Assembly (NCBI GenBank): GCA_023384675.1
Contig: JAHDVK010000019.1
Coordinates: 1-64,000 of the forward strand
DNA: 64,000 nt
Reading direction: 5' to 3'
Source of the DNA: Bryobacteraceae bacterium
GTDB lineage: Bacteria; Acidobacteriota; Terriglobia; Bryobacterales; Bryobacteraceae
Below the pieces are notes generated by a model, which was given only the letters and a program-made list of their open reading frames with translations, was not told the DNA's origin and ran no database searches. Every line of letters begins with the position of its first letter. Within the stretch, counting starts at the first letter, position 1. Below, piece by piece: positions 15,773 through 24,854 of this stretch. Both the position numbers and the translations under genes were made by a program.

Positions 15773-18700
15773 TTACCAGTAGAACTTGAAGCGGAGCTGC
15801 ACCTGGCGGGGATAGATGTTCTGGTTCGAAGCCTGGGACGGGAACACCGTGCCGAAGTTCGGGTTGTTGGGGTCGGTGATGAAGCCGTTGTTGCGGCCGA
15901 AGAAGTTGCGGTTGAAGGCGTTGAAGGCCTCGACACCGAACTCGACGCGGGCGCGTTCGCCGATCATCGTGTTCTTGAGGATCGACATATCGACGTTGTT
16001 GAACGTCTGCTTGCGGATCTGGCCGCTGCGCGACGGCGTCAGGCGCGGCGCGTAACCGGCCGTCCACAGCCAGACGTACTGGCTGATGTCGTTGCCGCAG
16101 CCGGCGGCGAGGGCGGTGGCGGTGGGCACCAGCGAGCCATCGTTGAACTGACGGACCACGCAGGGGCTCCAGCCGCGGATCTGGTGGGCTTTCCAGTCTG
16201 TGTTGCCATCCCAGCCGAGCGTGGTCTGCGGGTCGCGCAGCGGGAGCACGTTGCCGGGCAGGTCATTGGGCTCGCCGGAACGGTAGTTCCAGTAGCCGTT
16301 GATCTGCCAGCCGGAGACAAACTTCTCGGCGACGCCGCGCACGCCGGCGCCGAATTTCTTGCCTTTGCCAAACGGCAAGTCGTAAACGCCGGAAACCTTA
16401 AACACGTGCGGGGTGTCGTTGAAGTAGAGGCCCTGTTGCTGGACGCCGGCGAAGGGATCGTTAAAGCCCCAGCGCTCGATCATCTTGGAGAAGGTGTAAT
16501 TCCCCATCAGCATGATGTCGCCGGTGACGCGCTGGTTGTAGTTGATCTGGAGCGAGTTGTACCAGATGTTCGAGGTGTTGAGCCCCTGCTGCAGCAAGTC
16601 GCCGTTGAAGTGCGGGAAGGCCCGGTTCAACTGGTAGCGCGACTGCTGAGTGGCCGTGAAGGCCGTCGTGCCGCGGAAGGCTTCAATGCCTCGGAACGGA
16701 TTGGCGATCTGCTGGTCGCAGAAGATCGGGCTGCCGCCCTCGAGCAGGTTGCAGCCCTGGCGGAAGTTCAGCGAGGGGAGATTGAACGCCCGCTCGTCGT
16801 TTGCGCCCACCGTCCGGCTGCCCACGTAGCTGAAATCGAGTGTGGAGGTCCGGTTCAGCAGGTACTGGAAGCCGAACGAGAACTGGTGCACATAAGGCAC
16901 CACGAAGTTCTCATTGAACCAGTTTGTGTTGCGCCCGACGAAGGTGTTGTAGCCGCGCGCGGCGCCCGGGGGCACGTTGATGCCATCCGGGAACGGGTTG
17001 CTCAGCAGCCCGTTCGGATTGACCGGCGTGCGGTTGCCGTCCAGGCTGGCCACGATCGGCGTGTTCTCGGTGAACCCGGTGGTTTGCAGGAAGTTGTTGT
17101 TGGGGTTCATGAAGTACAAGCCGTAGCCGCCGCGCATGACGAGCTTGTCCGAGATGGCGTACGCGGCGCCGATGCGGGGCTGGAAGTTGTTCCTGTCATT
17201 GAGGTACACCGAACTCGGATTCCCGCCGACGCCGGCGAATTCCAGGCCGCCGCGCAGATTCGCCAGGTTGGGATACATGGCGATCATGTTGGCTGGAATC
17301 TGGCCCACGAACGGAGCTGCCGCGTTCGGGTTAAAGCCGCGGTTGAGGCGGTTGTACTTCTCTGTCGGCGGGAGGTTCAGGTCCCAGCGCAGACCGAAGT
17401 TGATCGTGAGCTTGCGGGTGATTTTCCAGTCGTCCTGGAAGTAGGGGGCGATGTACCAGTCCTGGAAGAATGGGAACACCGGGTAGTTGGAGGAGCCGCC
17501 GCTCAGGTAGCCGAGCAAGAAGCTGGCGTAGCTGTCGCCGGCGGTGGGTTCACCCTGGTTAAAGATGCGCTGGGTGAACGCCGGGGTGGAGTTGAACTGG
17601 AGGATGTTGCCGGTGTTCTGCTGGATGAAGTGCGTGCGGCGGATGTCGATGCCCATCTTCATCGTATGGCGGCCGGCGATTTTGGTGAGGTTCGACATCA
17701 GGGCGTAGGTGTTGGTGATGTTGATGCCCTGGTAGCGGCCCATGGGGGAGTAGCCACCAAACTCCCAGCGGCCGAAGTAGCGGGGCTGGGGCAACTGGTT
17801 CACCATGCTCGCGGGTAAGCCCAGGCTGGTGAGGTCGAAGCCCTCGTTGGCGCGGCCGAAACCCTTCTCGATGAACCGGTTGGCGGAGGCACGGATGTTG
17901 AACACCGTGGTGGGGCTGATGGTGGAAACCCAGTCGAGCACGTAGGCGTCGTTGATGCGCTGGAAAGGCTGCTGGCCGTCCTGCCCAGGGCCCGCGCAGA
18001 TGCCGTTGACGCAGCGGTCCTCGGTGCGGTCATTGGAAGCGTGGCGGATGAAGCTGCGGTGCTTGTCGCCGAAGTTCCAGTCGAACTTGAGGATGAGGTT
18101 GTAGAACTTGTCCTCGGCGGCGTATTCGGGGTTGAGTAGATTCTGCGTCGAATAGCGGACGCCCGGAGTGGTGGCGTTGGGCTGAGGCATGAACTGCGTC
18201 ACGGCGCGAGCTACGGGATGATGCCGGCTTTGGGGGATGATATTGCCGGCGAAGGGGGCGCGGATGGGGTCGCCCGCCGCATTGGGAGTGAAGTTCATCG
18301 GGTCATAGATGGTGACCGGGCGGCCCTGAGGATCTGTCAGCCGGCTGAAGTCGCCCGTGCGCATTTCCGGTTGCGGGTACGAGTTGCGCAGGAACTGGGG
18401 CCACTTTTCGTAGTAATTCTCGAAGCTGCCGAGATAGAACAGCTTCACGGGGCCGTCTTTCTTCAGCAGTTTCGGGAAGTACAGCGGCCCGTCGAACTGG
18501 AAGCCGTACTGGTCGAGGGTATGGTCCGGGCGGGGCGTGCCCACCGCGTTGTTCACGAACGTATTGGCGTCCATCCAGCGGCGCCGCATGAATTCCCAGG
18601 CGGTGAAGCGGAAGTCCTGGCTGCCGGATTTGAGCACCACGTTGAAGACACCGCCGCCCGTCTTGCCGTATTGCGCGTCATAGGAGTTCTGCTGGATGGA

Positions 18701-19363
18701 GAACTCCTGCACCGCGTCCACGATCGGCACGTAGGCAATATTGTTTCCGCCGAGCTGCGCGTTGTTCGGCGCGCCGTCCATCAGGAACTCGTTGTTCGAC
18801 TGGCGGCCGCCGTTTACCGACCATTCCGCGATCGCGCCGTTGTCAAACGGCCGCTGCCAGATGGCCGCGCCGCGGAACGTGACGCCCGACATCATCGCGC
18901 CGAGCATGAACGGATTGCGCGAGTTCAAAGGCAGCGACTGCACCTGCTGCTGGTTGACGACGCCGACGCGCGAGGCGGTCTGCGTTTCCAGCAGCGCCGC
19001 TTCCGCGGTGACGGTGATGTTTTCGGTGACCGCGCCCACCTCCATCGTGATGTCGATACCGACGGCGCGGCCGACTTCCACGATGATGTTTTCACGGATG
19101 AACTGCTTGAAGCCGTCCGCGGCCACCGTCATGCGGTAGGTGCCGGGACGGACGAAAGGAATCGTATAGGCGCCGCCGGCATCGGAACTGGCCGACGACG
19201 TCTCGTTATTGGCGACATTGATCGCTTGGATACGTGCGCCGGGAATCGCGCCACCGGACGAGTCGAAGACCCGGCCCGAAATCGTGGCGCGAAAATCCTG
19301 CGCGAAGCCAAGTGTCGCGGCGAGACACATTGCCGCGAAAACGTGAAGCATTCGTTGGTTCAC
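15773..19363 (-). CDS. Oar-like TonB-dependent receptor with carboxypeptidase-regulatory domain (copy 1)
   Basis: A 1196-aa outer-membrane protein. After a signal peptide (MLHVFAAMCLAATLGFAQ) comes a carboxypeptidase-regulatory-like domain (ISGRVFDSSGGAIPGARI...GTYRMTVAADGFKQF), a plug-like region (AEAALLETQTASRV...LPLNSRNPFMLGAMMSGV) and a large beta-barrel ending in an aromatic residue (RFKFYW), as outer-membrane proteins do. Such receptors import or bind large substrates using TonB energy; no ligand can be read from the sequence. The start is GTG 19363, preceded by AAGGGGG at good spacing. It is a close paralogue of the gene at 19579-23166, nearly identical over the first ~200 residues and at the C-terminus. 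Confidence 0.9.
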   Translation of the reverse strand: MNQRMLHVFAAMCLAATLGFAQDFRATISGRVFDSSGGAIPGARIQAINVANNETSSASSDAGGAYTIPFVRPGTYRMTVAADGFKQFIRENIIVEVGRAVGIDITMEVGAVTENITVTAEAALLETQTASRVGVVNQQQVQSLPLNSRNPFMLGAMMSGVTFRGAAIWQRPFDNGAIAEWSVNGGRQSNNEFLMDGAPNNAQLGGNNIAYVPIVDAVQEFSIQQNSYDAQYGKTGGGVFNVVLKSGSQDFRFTAWEFMRRRWMDANTFVNNAVGTPRPDHTLDQYGFQFDGPLYFPKLLKKDGPVKLFYLGSFENYYEKWPQFLRNSYPQPEMRTGDFSRLTDPQGRPVTIYDPMNFTPNAAGDPIRAPFAGNIIPQSRHHPVARAVTQFMPQPNATTPGVRYSTQNLLNPEYAAEDKFYNLILKFDWNFGDKHRSFIRHASNDRTEDRCVNGICAGPGQDGQQPFQRINDAYVLDWVSTISPTTVFNIRASANRFIEKGFGRANEGFDLTSLGLPASMVNQLPQPRYFGRWEFGGYSPMGRYQGINITNTYALMSNLTKIAGRHTMKMGIDIRRTHFIQQNTGNILQFNSTPAFTQRIFNQGEPTAGDSYASFLLGYLSGGSSNYPVFPFFQDWYIAPYFQDDWKITRKLTINFGLRWDLNLPPTEKYNRLNRGFNPNAAAPFVGQIPANMIAMYPNLANLRGGLEFAGVGGNPSSVYLNDRNNFQPRIGAAYAISDKLVMRGGYGLYFMNPNNNFLQTTGFTENTPIVASLDGNRTPVNPNGLLSNPFPDGINVPPGAARGYNTFVGRNTNWFNENFVVPYVHQFSFGFQYLLNRTSTLDFSYVGSRTVGANDERAFNLPSLNFRQGCNLLEGGSPIFCDQQIANPFRGIEAFRGTTAFTATQQSRYQLNRAFPHFNGDLLQQGLNTSNIWYNSLQINYNQRVTGDIMLMGNYTFSKMIERWGFNDPFAGVQQQGLYFNDTPHVFKVSGVYDLPFGKGKKFGAGVRGVAEKFVSGWQINGYWNYRSGEPNDLPGNVLPLRDPQTTLGWDGNTDWKAHQIRGWSPCVVRQFNDGSLVPTATALAAGCGNDISQYVWLWTAGYAPRLTPSRSGQIRKQTFNNVDMSILKNTMIGERARVEFGVEAFNAFNRNFFGRNNGFITDPNNPNFGTVFPSQASNQNIYPRQVQLRFKFYW

Positions 19364-19391
19364 TAACTGCCCCCTTGCTGATCGCTGTTCT

Positions 19392-19427
19392 TACCCGCAC
19401 GGGTACGGATAGATGCACCCATGTGGG
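19392..19427. promoter_or_regulatory. Two dyads upstream of Oar-like copy 1
   Basis: TACCCG-CA-CGGGTA (19392-19405) is a perfect 6-bp-arm dyad centred about 35 nt upstream of the GTG start, followed by CCCA-TG-TGGG (19418-19427). Neither is present upstream of copy 2. They look like regulator-binding sites but the protein is unknown. Confidence 0.35.
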
Positions 19428-19464
19428 AGTAAGATTTATCACAAAGGGAAGCCACGAAACACCA

Positions 19465-19479
19465 ATCGAAAGATATCAT
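19465..19479. repeat. 15-mer shared by both Oar upstream regions (copy 1)
   Basis: ATCGAAAGATATCAT occurs here, 102 nt upstream of the first Oar-like start, and again at 23235-23249 upstream of the second. The bases on either side differ between the two places, so this short block stands out as conserved. Confidence 0.45.
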
Positions 19480-19515
19480 GGCCAAAAGATAGCAGAAATC
19501 ATTCAAGTAAATAGA

Positions 19516-19553
19516 AAAACCGTGCGCCAACCGGTATGCCGGCGCACGGTTTT
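19516..19553. terminator. Bidirectional hairpin terminator after Oar-like copy 2
   Basis: A perfect inverted repeat, AAAACCGTGCGCC (19516-19528) and its complement (19541-19553), with a 12-nt loop. The A-run on one side and T-run on the other give a U-tract in either direction. It lies 26 nt past the stop of the second Oar-like gene and isolates it from copy 1. Confidence 0.85.
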
Positions 19554-19578
19554 GTGTTTCCGTTTCAGTTGTCCTGCA

Positions 19579-22500
19579 CTACCAGTAGAACTTGAAGCGG
19601 AGCTGGACCTGGCGGGGATAGATGTTCTGGTTCGAAGCCTGGGACGGGAAGACCGTGCCGAAGTTCGGGTTGTTGGGGTCGGTGATGAAGCCGTTGTTGC
19701 GGCCGAAGAAGTTGCGGTTGAAGGCGTTGAAGGCCTCGACACCGAACTCGACGCGGGCGCGTTCGCCGATCATCGTGTTCTTGAGGATCGACATATCGAC
19801 GTTGTTGAACGTCTGCTTCCGGATCTGGCCGCTGCGCGAGGGCGTCATTCGCGGCGTGTGGTCGGCGGTCCAAAGCCAGGCATACTGGCTGATGTCGTTG
19901 CCGCAGCCGGCGTTGATTGCGGTGGCGGTGGGCACGAGTCGGCCGTCGTTGAACTGGCGGACGACGCAGGGGCTCCAGCCGCGGATCTGGTGTGCTTTCC
20001 AGTCGGTATTGCCGTCCCAGCCGAACGGGGTTTGCGGATCCCGGAGCGGAAAGGCGTTGCCGGGAAGGTCGTTGGGCTCGCCGGAACGGTAGTTCCAGTA
20101 GCCATTGACCTGCCAGCCGGAAACGAACTTGTCGGCGATGCCCCGGACTCCCGAGCCAAAGCGCTTACCCCTGCCGAAGGGCAGGTCATAGACACCGGAG
20201 ACCTTCCAGACGTGCGGGGTGTCGAGGAAGTAGAGGCCCTGTTGCGGCACATTGGCGAAGGGGTCGTTGTACCCGAAGCGTTCCACCATCTTCGAGAACG
20301 TGTAGTTGCCCATCAGCATGACGTCGCCCGTGATGCGCTGGTTATAGTTGATCTGGAGCGAGTTGTACCAGATGTTGGACGTGTTCAGGCCCAGTTCCGT
20401 GAGGTTGCCGTTGAAGTGCGGGAAGGCGCGATTCAATTGGAAGCGGGACTGATTGGCGGCGGTAAAAGTGCCGGTGCCGCGGAACGCTTCGATACCGCGG
20501 AAGGGGTTGGCGATCTGCTGGTTGCAGAACACCGGATCTCCGCCTTCCAGCAGGTTGCAGCCCTGGCGGAAGTTCAGCGAGGGCAGGTTGAAGTCCCGCT
20601 GGTCGTTCGCCCCGACGGTCCGGCTGCCCACATAGCTGAAGTCCAGTGTCGAGGTCCGGTTCAGCAGGTACTGGAAGCCGAACGAGAACTGGTGCACGTA
20701 CGGGATCACAAAGTTTTCGTTGAACCAGCTAGTGTTCCGGCCCACGAAAGTGTTGTAGCCCAGAGCCGCGCCGGGCGGAACGTTAATCCCGTCCGGATAG
20801 GGGTTCCCGACATTCCCGGCGGGATTGATGGGGGTACGGTTCCCGTCGAGACTGGCAATCAGTGGGGTGCTCTCGCTGAAGCCCGCGGTCTGCAGGAAGT
20901 TGTTGTTCGGGTTCATGAAATACAGCCCGTAGCCGCCGCGCATGACGAGCTTGTCCGAGATTGCGTACGCGGCGCCGATTCGGGGCTGGAAGTTGTTCTT
21001 GTCGAGCCGAAAGACGCTGCTCGGGTTGCCGTTCACTCCGGCGAACTCGAGCCCGCCGCGCAGATTAGCCAACTGGGGGTACTGGGCGATCATATTGGCC
21101 GGAATCTGGTTCGCGAAGGGCGCAGCCGCGTTCGGGTTGAAGCCGCGGTTCAGGCGGTTGTACTTCTCAGTCGGCGGGAGGTTCAGGTCCCAGCGCAGAC
21201 CAAAGTTGATCGTGAGCTTGCGGGTGACCTTCCAGTCGTCCTGGAAGTAAGGAGCAATGTACCAATCCTGGTAGAAGGGGAACACGGGGAAGTTGGATGA
21301 GCCGGAGACATAGCCGAGCATGAAGCTGGCGTAAGCGTCGCCCGCGGTGGGTTCGCCCTGGTTAAAGATGCGCTGGGTGAAATTCGGCTGCGACTGGAAC
21401 AGCAGGATGTTGCCCGTGTTCTGCTGGATGAAGTGAGTCCGGCGGATGTCAATCCCCATCTTCATGGTGTGCCGCCCGGCGATCTTGGTGAGGTTGGACA
21501 TGAGCGCGAACGTGTTGGTGATGTTGATGCCCTGGTAACGCCCCATGTTCGAATAGCCGGTCATCTGCCAGCGGCCGAAGTAACGCGGCTCGGGCAACTG
21601 GTTGATTGTGCTCGCCGGCAGGCCCAGCGAAGTGAGGTCGAAGCCCTCGTTGGCGCGGCCAAAACCCTTCTCGATGAAGCGGTTATAGGAGCCACGAATA
21701 TTGAACACAGTGGTGGGGCTGATGGTGGAGACCCAGTCGAGCACATAGGCGTCGTTTATCCGCTGGAAGGGCTGCTGGCCGTCCTGGCCGGGCCCGTCGC
21801 AGATGCCATTGACGCAGCGGTCCTCGGTGCGGTCATTCGAGGCGTGGCGGATGAAGCTGCGATGCTTGTCGCCGAAGTTCCAGTCGAACTTGAGGATGAG
21901 GTTGTAGAACTTGTCCTCGGCCGCGTATTCGGGGTCGAGCAGGTTCTGCTGCGAATACCGAACGCCTGGGGTGGTGGCGTTGGGCGTGGGCATGAAGCCT
22001 GTCACAGCCCGCGCCACCGGATGAATCCTGCTGTTCGGGATCTGATTTCCGGCGAAGGGCGCGCGGATCGGGTCCCCACGGCTGTCGGGCGTGAAGTTCA
22101 TCGGATCGTAGATCGTCACCGGGCGGCCCTGAGGATCGGTCAGCCGGCTGAAGTCGCCGTTGCGCATCTCCATCGCCGGGTAGGAGTTGCGGAGGAACTG
22201 GGGCCACTTCTCGTAGTAGTTCTCGAAGCTGCCGAGATAGAACAGCTTCACGGGGCCGTCTTTCTTCAGCAGTTTCGGGAAGTACAGCGGCCCGTCGAAC
22301 TGGAAGCCGTACTGGTCCAGGGTGTGGTCCGGGCGGGGCGTGCCCACGGCGTTGTTGACAAACGTGTTGGCGTCCATCCACCGGCGCCGCATGAACTCCC
22401 AGGCGGTGAAGTGGAAGTCCTGGCTGCCGGACTTGAGCACCACGTTGAACACGCCGCCGCCGGTCTTGCCGTACTGCGCGTCATAGGAGTTCTGCTGGAT

Positions 22501-23166
22501 CGAGAATTCCTGCACGGCGTCCACGATCGGCACGTAGGCGATGTTGTTGTTACCGAGTTGCGCGTTGTTCGGCGCGCCGTCCATGAGGAACTCATTGTTC
22601 GACTGGCGTCCGCCGTTCACCGACCACTGCGCGATAGCGCCATTGTCAAACGGCCGCTGCCAGATGGCCGCGCCGCGGAAGGAGACACCCGACATCATCG
22701 CGCCGAGCATGAACGGATTGCGCGAGTTCAAAGGCAGCGACTGCACCTGCTGCTGGTTGACGACGCCGACGCGCGAGGCGGTCTGCGTTTCCAGCAGCGC
22801 CGCTTCCGCGGTGACGGTGATGTTTTCGGTGACCGCGCCCACCTCCATCGTGATGTCGATACCGACGGCGCGGCCGACTTCCACGATGATGTTTTCACGG
22901 ATAAACTGCTTAAAGCCGTCCGCGGCGACCGTCATGCGGTACGTGCCGGGCCGGATGAAGGGAATCGTATAGGCGCCGCCGGCATCGGAGGAAGCCGACG
23001 ACGTCTCGTTATTGGCGACATTGACCGCTTGGATACGCGCGCCGGGAATCGCACCGCCGGACGAGTCGAAGACCCGGCCCGAAATTGTGGCGCGGAAATC
23101 CTGCGCGAAACCGATCGAGGCGGCGAGACAAAGAACCGCCACTGTGGGAAGCAGGCGTAGGTTCAC
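19579..23166 (-). CDS. Oar-like TonB-dependent receptor with carboxypeptidase-regulatory domain (copy 2)
   Basis: About 1195 aa and the tandem paralogue of the gene at 15773-19363. The order is the same: signal peptide (LRLLPTVAVLCLAASIGFAQ), carboxypeptidase-regulatory domain, plug and beta-barrel ending RFKFYW. I placed the start at GTG 23166 with GGGGG about 10 nt upstream; the open frame extends to 23268 but that N-terminal part hides the signal peptide. Differences from copy 1 cluster in mid-barrel segments that are likely surface loops, for example around the 'RWQMTGYSNMGRY' region and the 'ASLDGNRTPINPAGNVG' region, so the two may bind related but different ligands. It has its own terminator and shares an upstream 15-mer with copy 1. 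Confidence 0.9.
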   Translation of the reverse strand: MNLRLLPTVAVLCLAASIGFAQDFRATISGRVFDSSGGAIPGARIQAVNVANNETSSASSDAGGAYTIPFIRPGTYRMTVAADGFKQFIRENIIVEVGRAVGIDITMEVGAVTENITVTAEAALLETQTASRVGVVNQQQVQSLPLNSRNPFMLGAMMSGVSFRGAAIWQRPFDNGAIAQWSVNGGRQSNNEFLMDGAPNNAQLGNNNIAYVPIVDAVQEFSIQQNSYDAQYGKTGGGVFNVVLKSGSQDFHFTAWEFMRRRWMDANTFVNNAVGTPRPDHTLDQYGFQFDGPLYFPKLLKKDGPVKLFYLGSFENYYEKWPQFLRNSYPAMEMRNGDFSRLTDPQGRPVTIYDPMNFTPDSRGDPIRAPFAGNQIPNSRIHPVARAVTGFMPTPNATTPGVRYSQQNLLDPEYAAEDKFYNLILKFDWNFGDKHRSFIRHASNDRTEDRCVNGICDGPGQDGQQPFQRINDAYVLDWVSTISPTTVFNIRGSYNRFIEKGFGRANEGFDLTSLGLPASTINQLPEPRYFGRWQMTGYSNMGRYQGINITNTFALMSNLTKIAGRHTMKMGIDIRRTHFIQQNTGNILLFQSQPNFTQRIFNQGEPTAGDAYASFMLGYVSGSSNFPVFPFYQDWYIAPYFQDDWKVTRKLTINFGLRWDLNLPPTEKYNRLNRGFNPNAAAPFANQIPANMIAQYPQLANLRGGLEFAGVNGNPSSVFRLDKNNFQPRIGAAYAISDKLVMRGGYGLYFMNPNNNFLQTAGFSESTPLIASLDGNRTPINPAGNVGNPYPDGINVPPGAALGYNTFVGRNTSWFNENFVIPYVHQFSFGFQYLLNRTSTLDFSYVGSRTVGANDQRDFNLPSLNFRQGCNLLEGGDPVFCNQQIANPFRGIEAFRGTGTFTAANQSRFQLNRAFPHFNGNLTELGLNTSNIWYNSLQINYNQRITGDVMLMGNYTFSKMVERFGYNDPFANVPQQGLYFLDTPHVWKVSGVYDLPFGRGKRFGSGVRGIADKFVSGWQVNGYWNYRSGEPNDLPGNAFPLRDPQTPFGWDGNTDWKAHQIRGWSPCVVRQFNDGRLVPTATAINAGCGNDISQYAWLWTADHTPRMTPSRSGQIRKQTFNNVDMSILKNTMIGERARVEFGVEAFNAFNRNFFGRNNGFITDPNNPNFGTVFPSQASNQNIYPRQVQLRFKFYW

Positions 23167-23234
23167 TGATGGGTTACCCCCGTTTGAGTTGGCATTCGAC
23201 TTCAGGACACCGATAGACACTATCGCGTGCTGGT

Positions 23235-23249
23235 ATCGAAAGATATCAT
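23235..23249. repeat. 15-mer shared by both Oar upstream regions (copy 2)
   Basis: Second copy of ATCGAAAGATATCAT, 69 nt upstream of the second Oar-like start and 18 nt before the ATG of the divergent FG-GAP gene at 23268. It could serve both genes as part of a divergent promoter. Confidence 0.45.
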
Positions 23250-23267
23250 AGTTTACAGACCAGAGCA

Positions 23268-24854
23268 ATGAAAATTTTGCATTTCATGTTCGCCGCACAA
23301 ATTTCGTTTTTTACGGTGGAGGCGCCTCCGCCAAGGATTGTTCTTCTGAATTCGGCCACTCCCGAGCGGCACCAAATTGAGACGATGCCGGGCGGCGTTG
23401 CAATTTTCGATTTCGACGGCGACGGCAGGCCGGATTTGTACTTCACCAATGGGGCGCCGCAGCCTGCGTTGAAGAAGGACGGCGCCCGCTGGAGCAACCG
23501 GCTCTACCGCAACCTCGGCGGCTGGAAATGGGAAGATGTCACTGAAAACGCTGGCGTTAGCGGCACCGGCTACGACATGGGCGTGGCCTCGGGCGACTTC
23601 GACAACGACGGGCACGCGGACCTGTTCGTCACGGGCGTGCATGGCAATACGCTGTACCGGAACCGGGGGGATGGGACGTTCGAGAACATCACCGCGAAGG
23701 CGGGCATCCAGCCCTCGCCGTGGTCCATCGCCGCCGGATGGTTCGATTACGACAATGATGGGTTTCTAGACCTTTTTATCGTCAATTACGTGAAATGGGA
23801 CCCCGCGAATGAGCCCTTTTGCGGCGACCGGCAGGCCGGATACCGCACCTATTGCCACCCGCAGTATTACGACCCGCTACCGAATACGCTGTACCGCAAT
23901 AATGGCGACGGCACTTTCACGGACGTGAGTGAGAAGGCCGGCATCGCGCGCCACTTGGGCAAGGGCATGGGCGTGGCTTTCGCGGACCTCGATGGAGATG
24001 GTTGGCTGGATGTGTTCGTCACCAACGACACTACTCCCGATTTCCTCTTCCGGAACAAAGGCGACGGCGCCTTCGAAGAGATCGGTTTGCAGGCCGGCGT
24101 TTCGTTGAACGAGGACGGGCTGGCGCTCTCTTCGATGGGTGTGGACTTCCGTGATGTCGATGGCGATGGACGTCCGGACCTCTTCGTCACCGCCTTGGCG
24201 AACGAGACCTTTCCGCTCTTCCTGAACCTGGGCAAGGGCCTGTTCAAGGACGTGACCTACCCCTCTAGGATCGCGGCGCAAACCCTGGCCTATTCCGGCT
24301 GGTCAAACGGCATCTACGACTTCGACAACGACGGCCGCGCGGACCTTTTCGCCGCCAACGGCGACGTGAACGACAACACGGAAGTCTTCAGTTCGCGCAA
24401 ATCGAAACTGCCGAACCTGCTGTTCCTCAATGCAGGTGACGGCACGTTCCGGGCGCAGGAAGTAGGCGCTCCAGCGCTGCACCGCGGCGCGGCGTTCGGC
24501 GATTTGGATGGCGACGGACGCATCGACATTGTCGTGACACGTCTCAATGAGCCGCCGCTGCTGCTGCGCAACCGGATGGGCGAAGGGCGCAACTGGCTCA
24601 CGCTCGAGCTGCGCGGCAAGAAATCGAACCGCGACGCCATCGGGACGCAGCTCAAGCTCACCGCCGGCGGGCGCACGCAGTACAACCATGTTTCGACCAG
24701 CGTCGGCTATGCCTCTTCATCGCAGAAAGCCGTGCATTTCGGCCTGGGTGATGCGCGTGTGGCCGAGCGCATCGAAATTCGCTGGCCCAGCGGGCAGGTG
24801 CAGCTGCTCGAAGGCGTGAAAGCGAATCAGCGGATGCTGGTCGAGGAGCCCTGA
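23268..24854 (+). CDS. FG-GAP repeat protein with UnbV (ASPIC) C-terminal domain (CRTAC1-like)
   Basis: A 528-aa probably exported protein with a short hydrophobic N-terminus (ILHFMFAAQISFFTVEA). It has seven calcium-loop motifs (DFDGDGRPDL, DFDNDGHADL, DYDNDGFLDL, DLDGDGWLDV, DVDGDGRPDL, DFDNDGRADL, DLDGDGRIDI), fitting a seven-bladed propeller, then the UnbV/ASPIC domain (LRGKKSNRDAIGTQL, IRWPSGQVQLLEGV). Unlike the 13.3-kb relative, it has no TPR part; a separate TPR gene lies convergently downstream and overlaps its 3' end by 28 nt. It is divergent from the second Oar-like receptor. Role unknown; likely a partner in extracellular binding. Confidence 0.88.
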   Translation: MKILHFMFAAQISFFTVEAPPPRIVLLNSATPERHQIETMPGGVAIFDFDGDGRPDLYFTNGAPQPALKKDGARWSNRLYRNLGGWKWEDVTENAGVSGTGYDMGVASGDFDNDGHADLFVTGVHGNTLYRNRGDGTFENITAKAGIQPSPWSIAAGWFDYDNDGFLDLFIVNYVKWDPANEPFCGDRQAGYRTYCHPQYYDPLPNTLYRNNGDGTFTDVSEKAGIARHLGKGMGVAFADLDGDGWLDVFVTNDTTPDFLFRNKGDGAFEEIGLQAGVSLNEDGLALSSMGVDFRDVDGDGRPDLFVTALANETFPLFLNLGKGLFKDVTYPSRIAAQTLAYSGWSNGIYDFDNDGRADLFAANGDVNDNTEVFSSRKSKLPNLLFLNAGDGTFRAQEVGAPALHRGAAFGDLDGDGRIDIVVTRLNEPPLLLRNRMGEGRNWLTLELRGKKSNRDAIGTQLKLTAGGRTQYNHVSTSVGYASSSQKAVHFGLGDARVAERIEIRWPSGQVQLLEGVKANQRMLVEEP

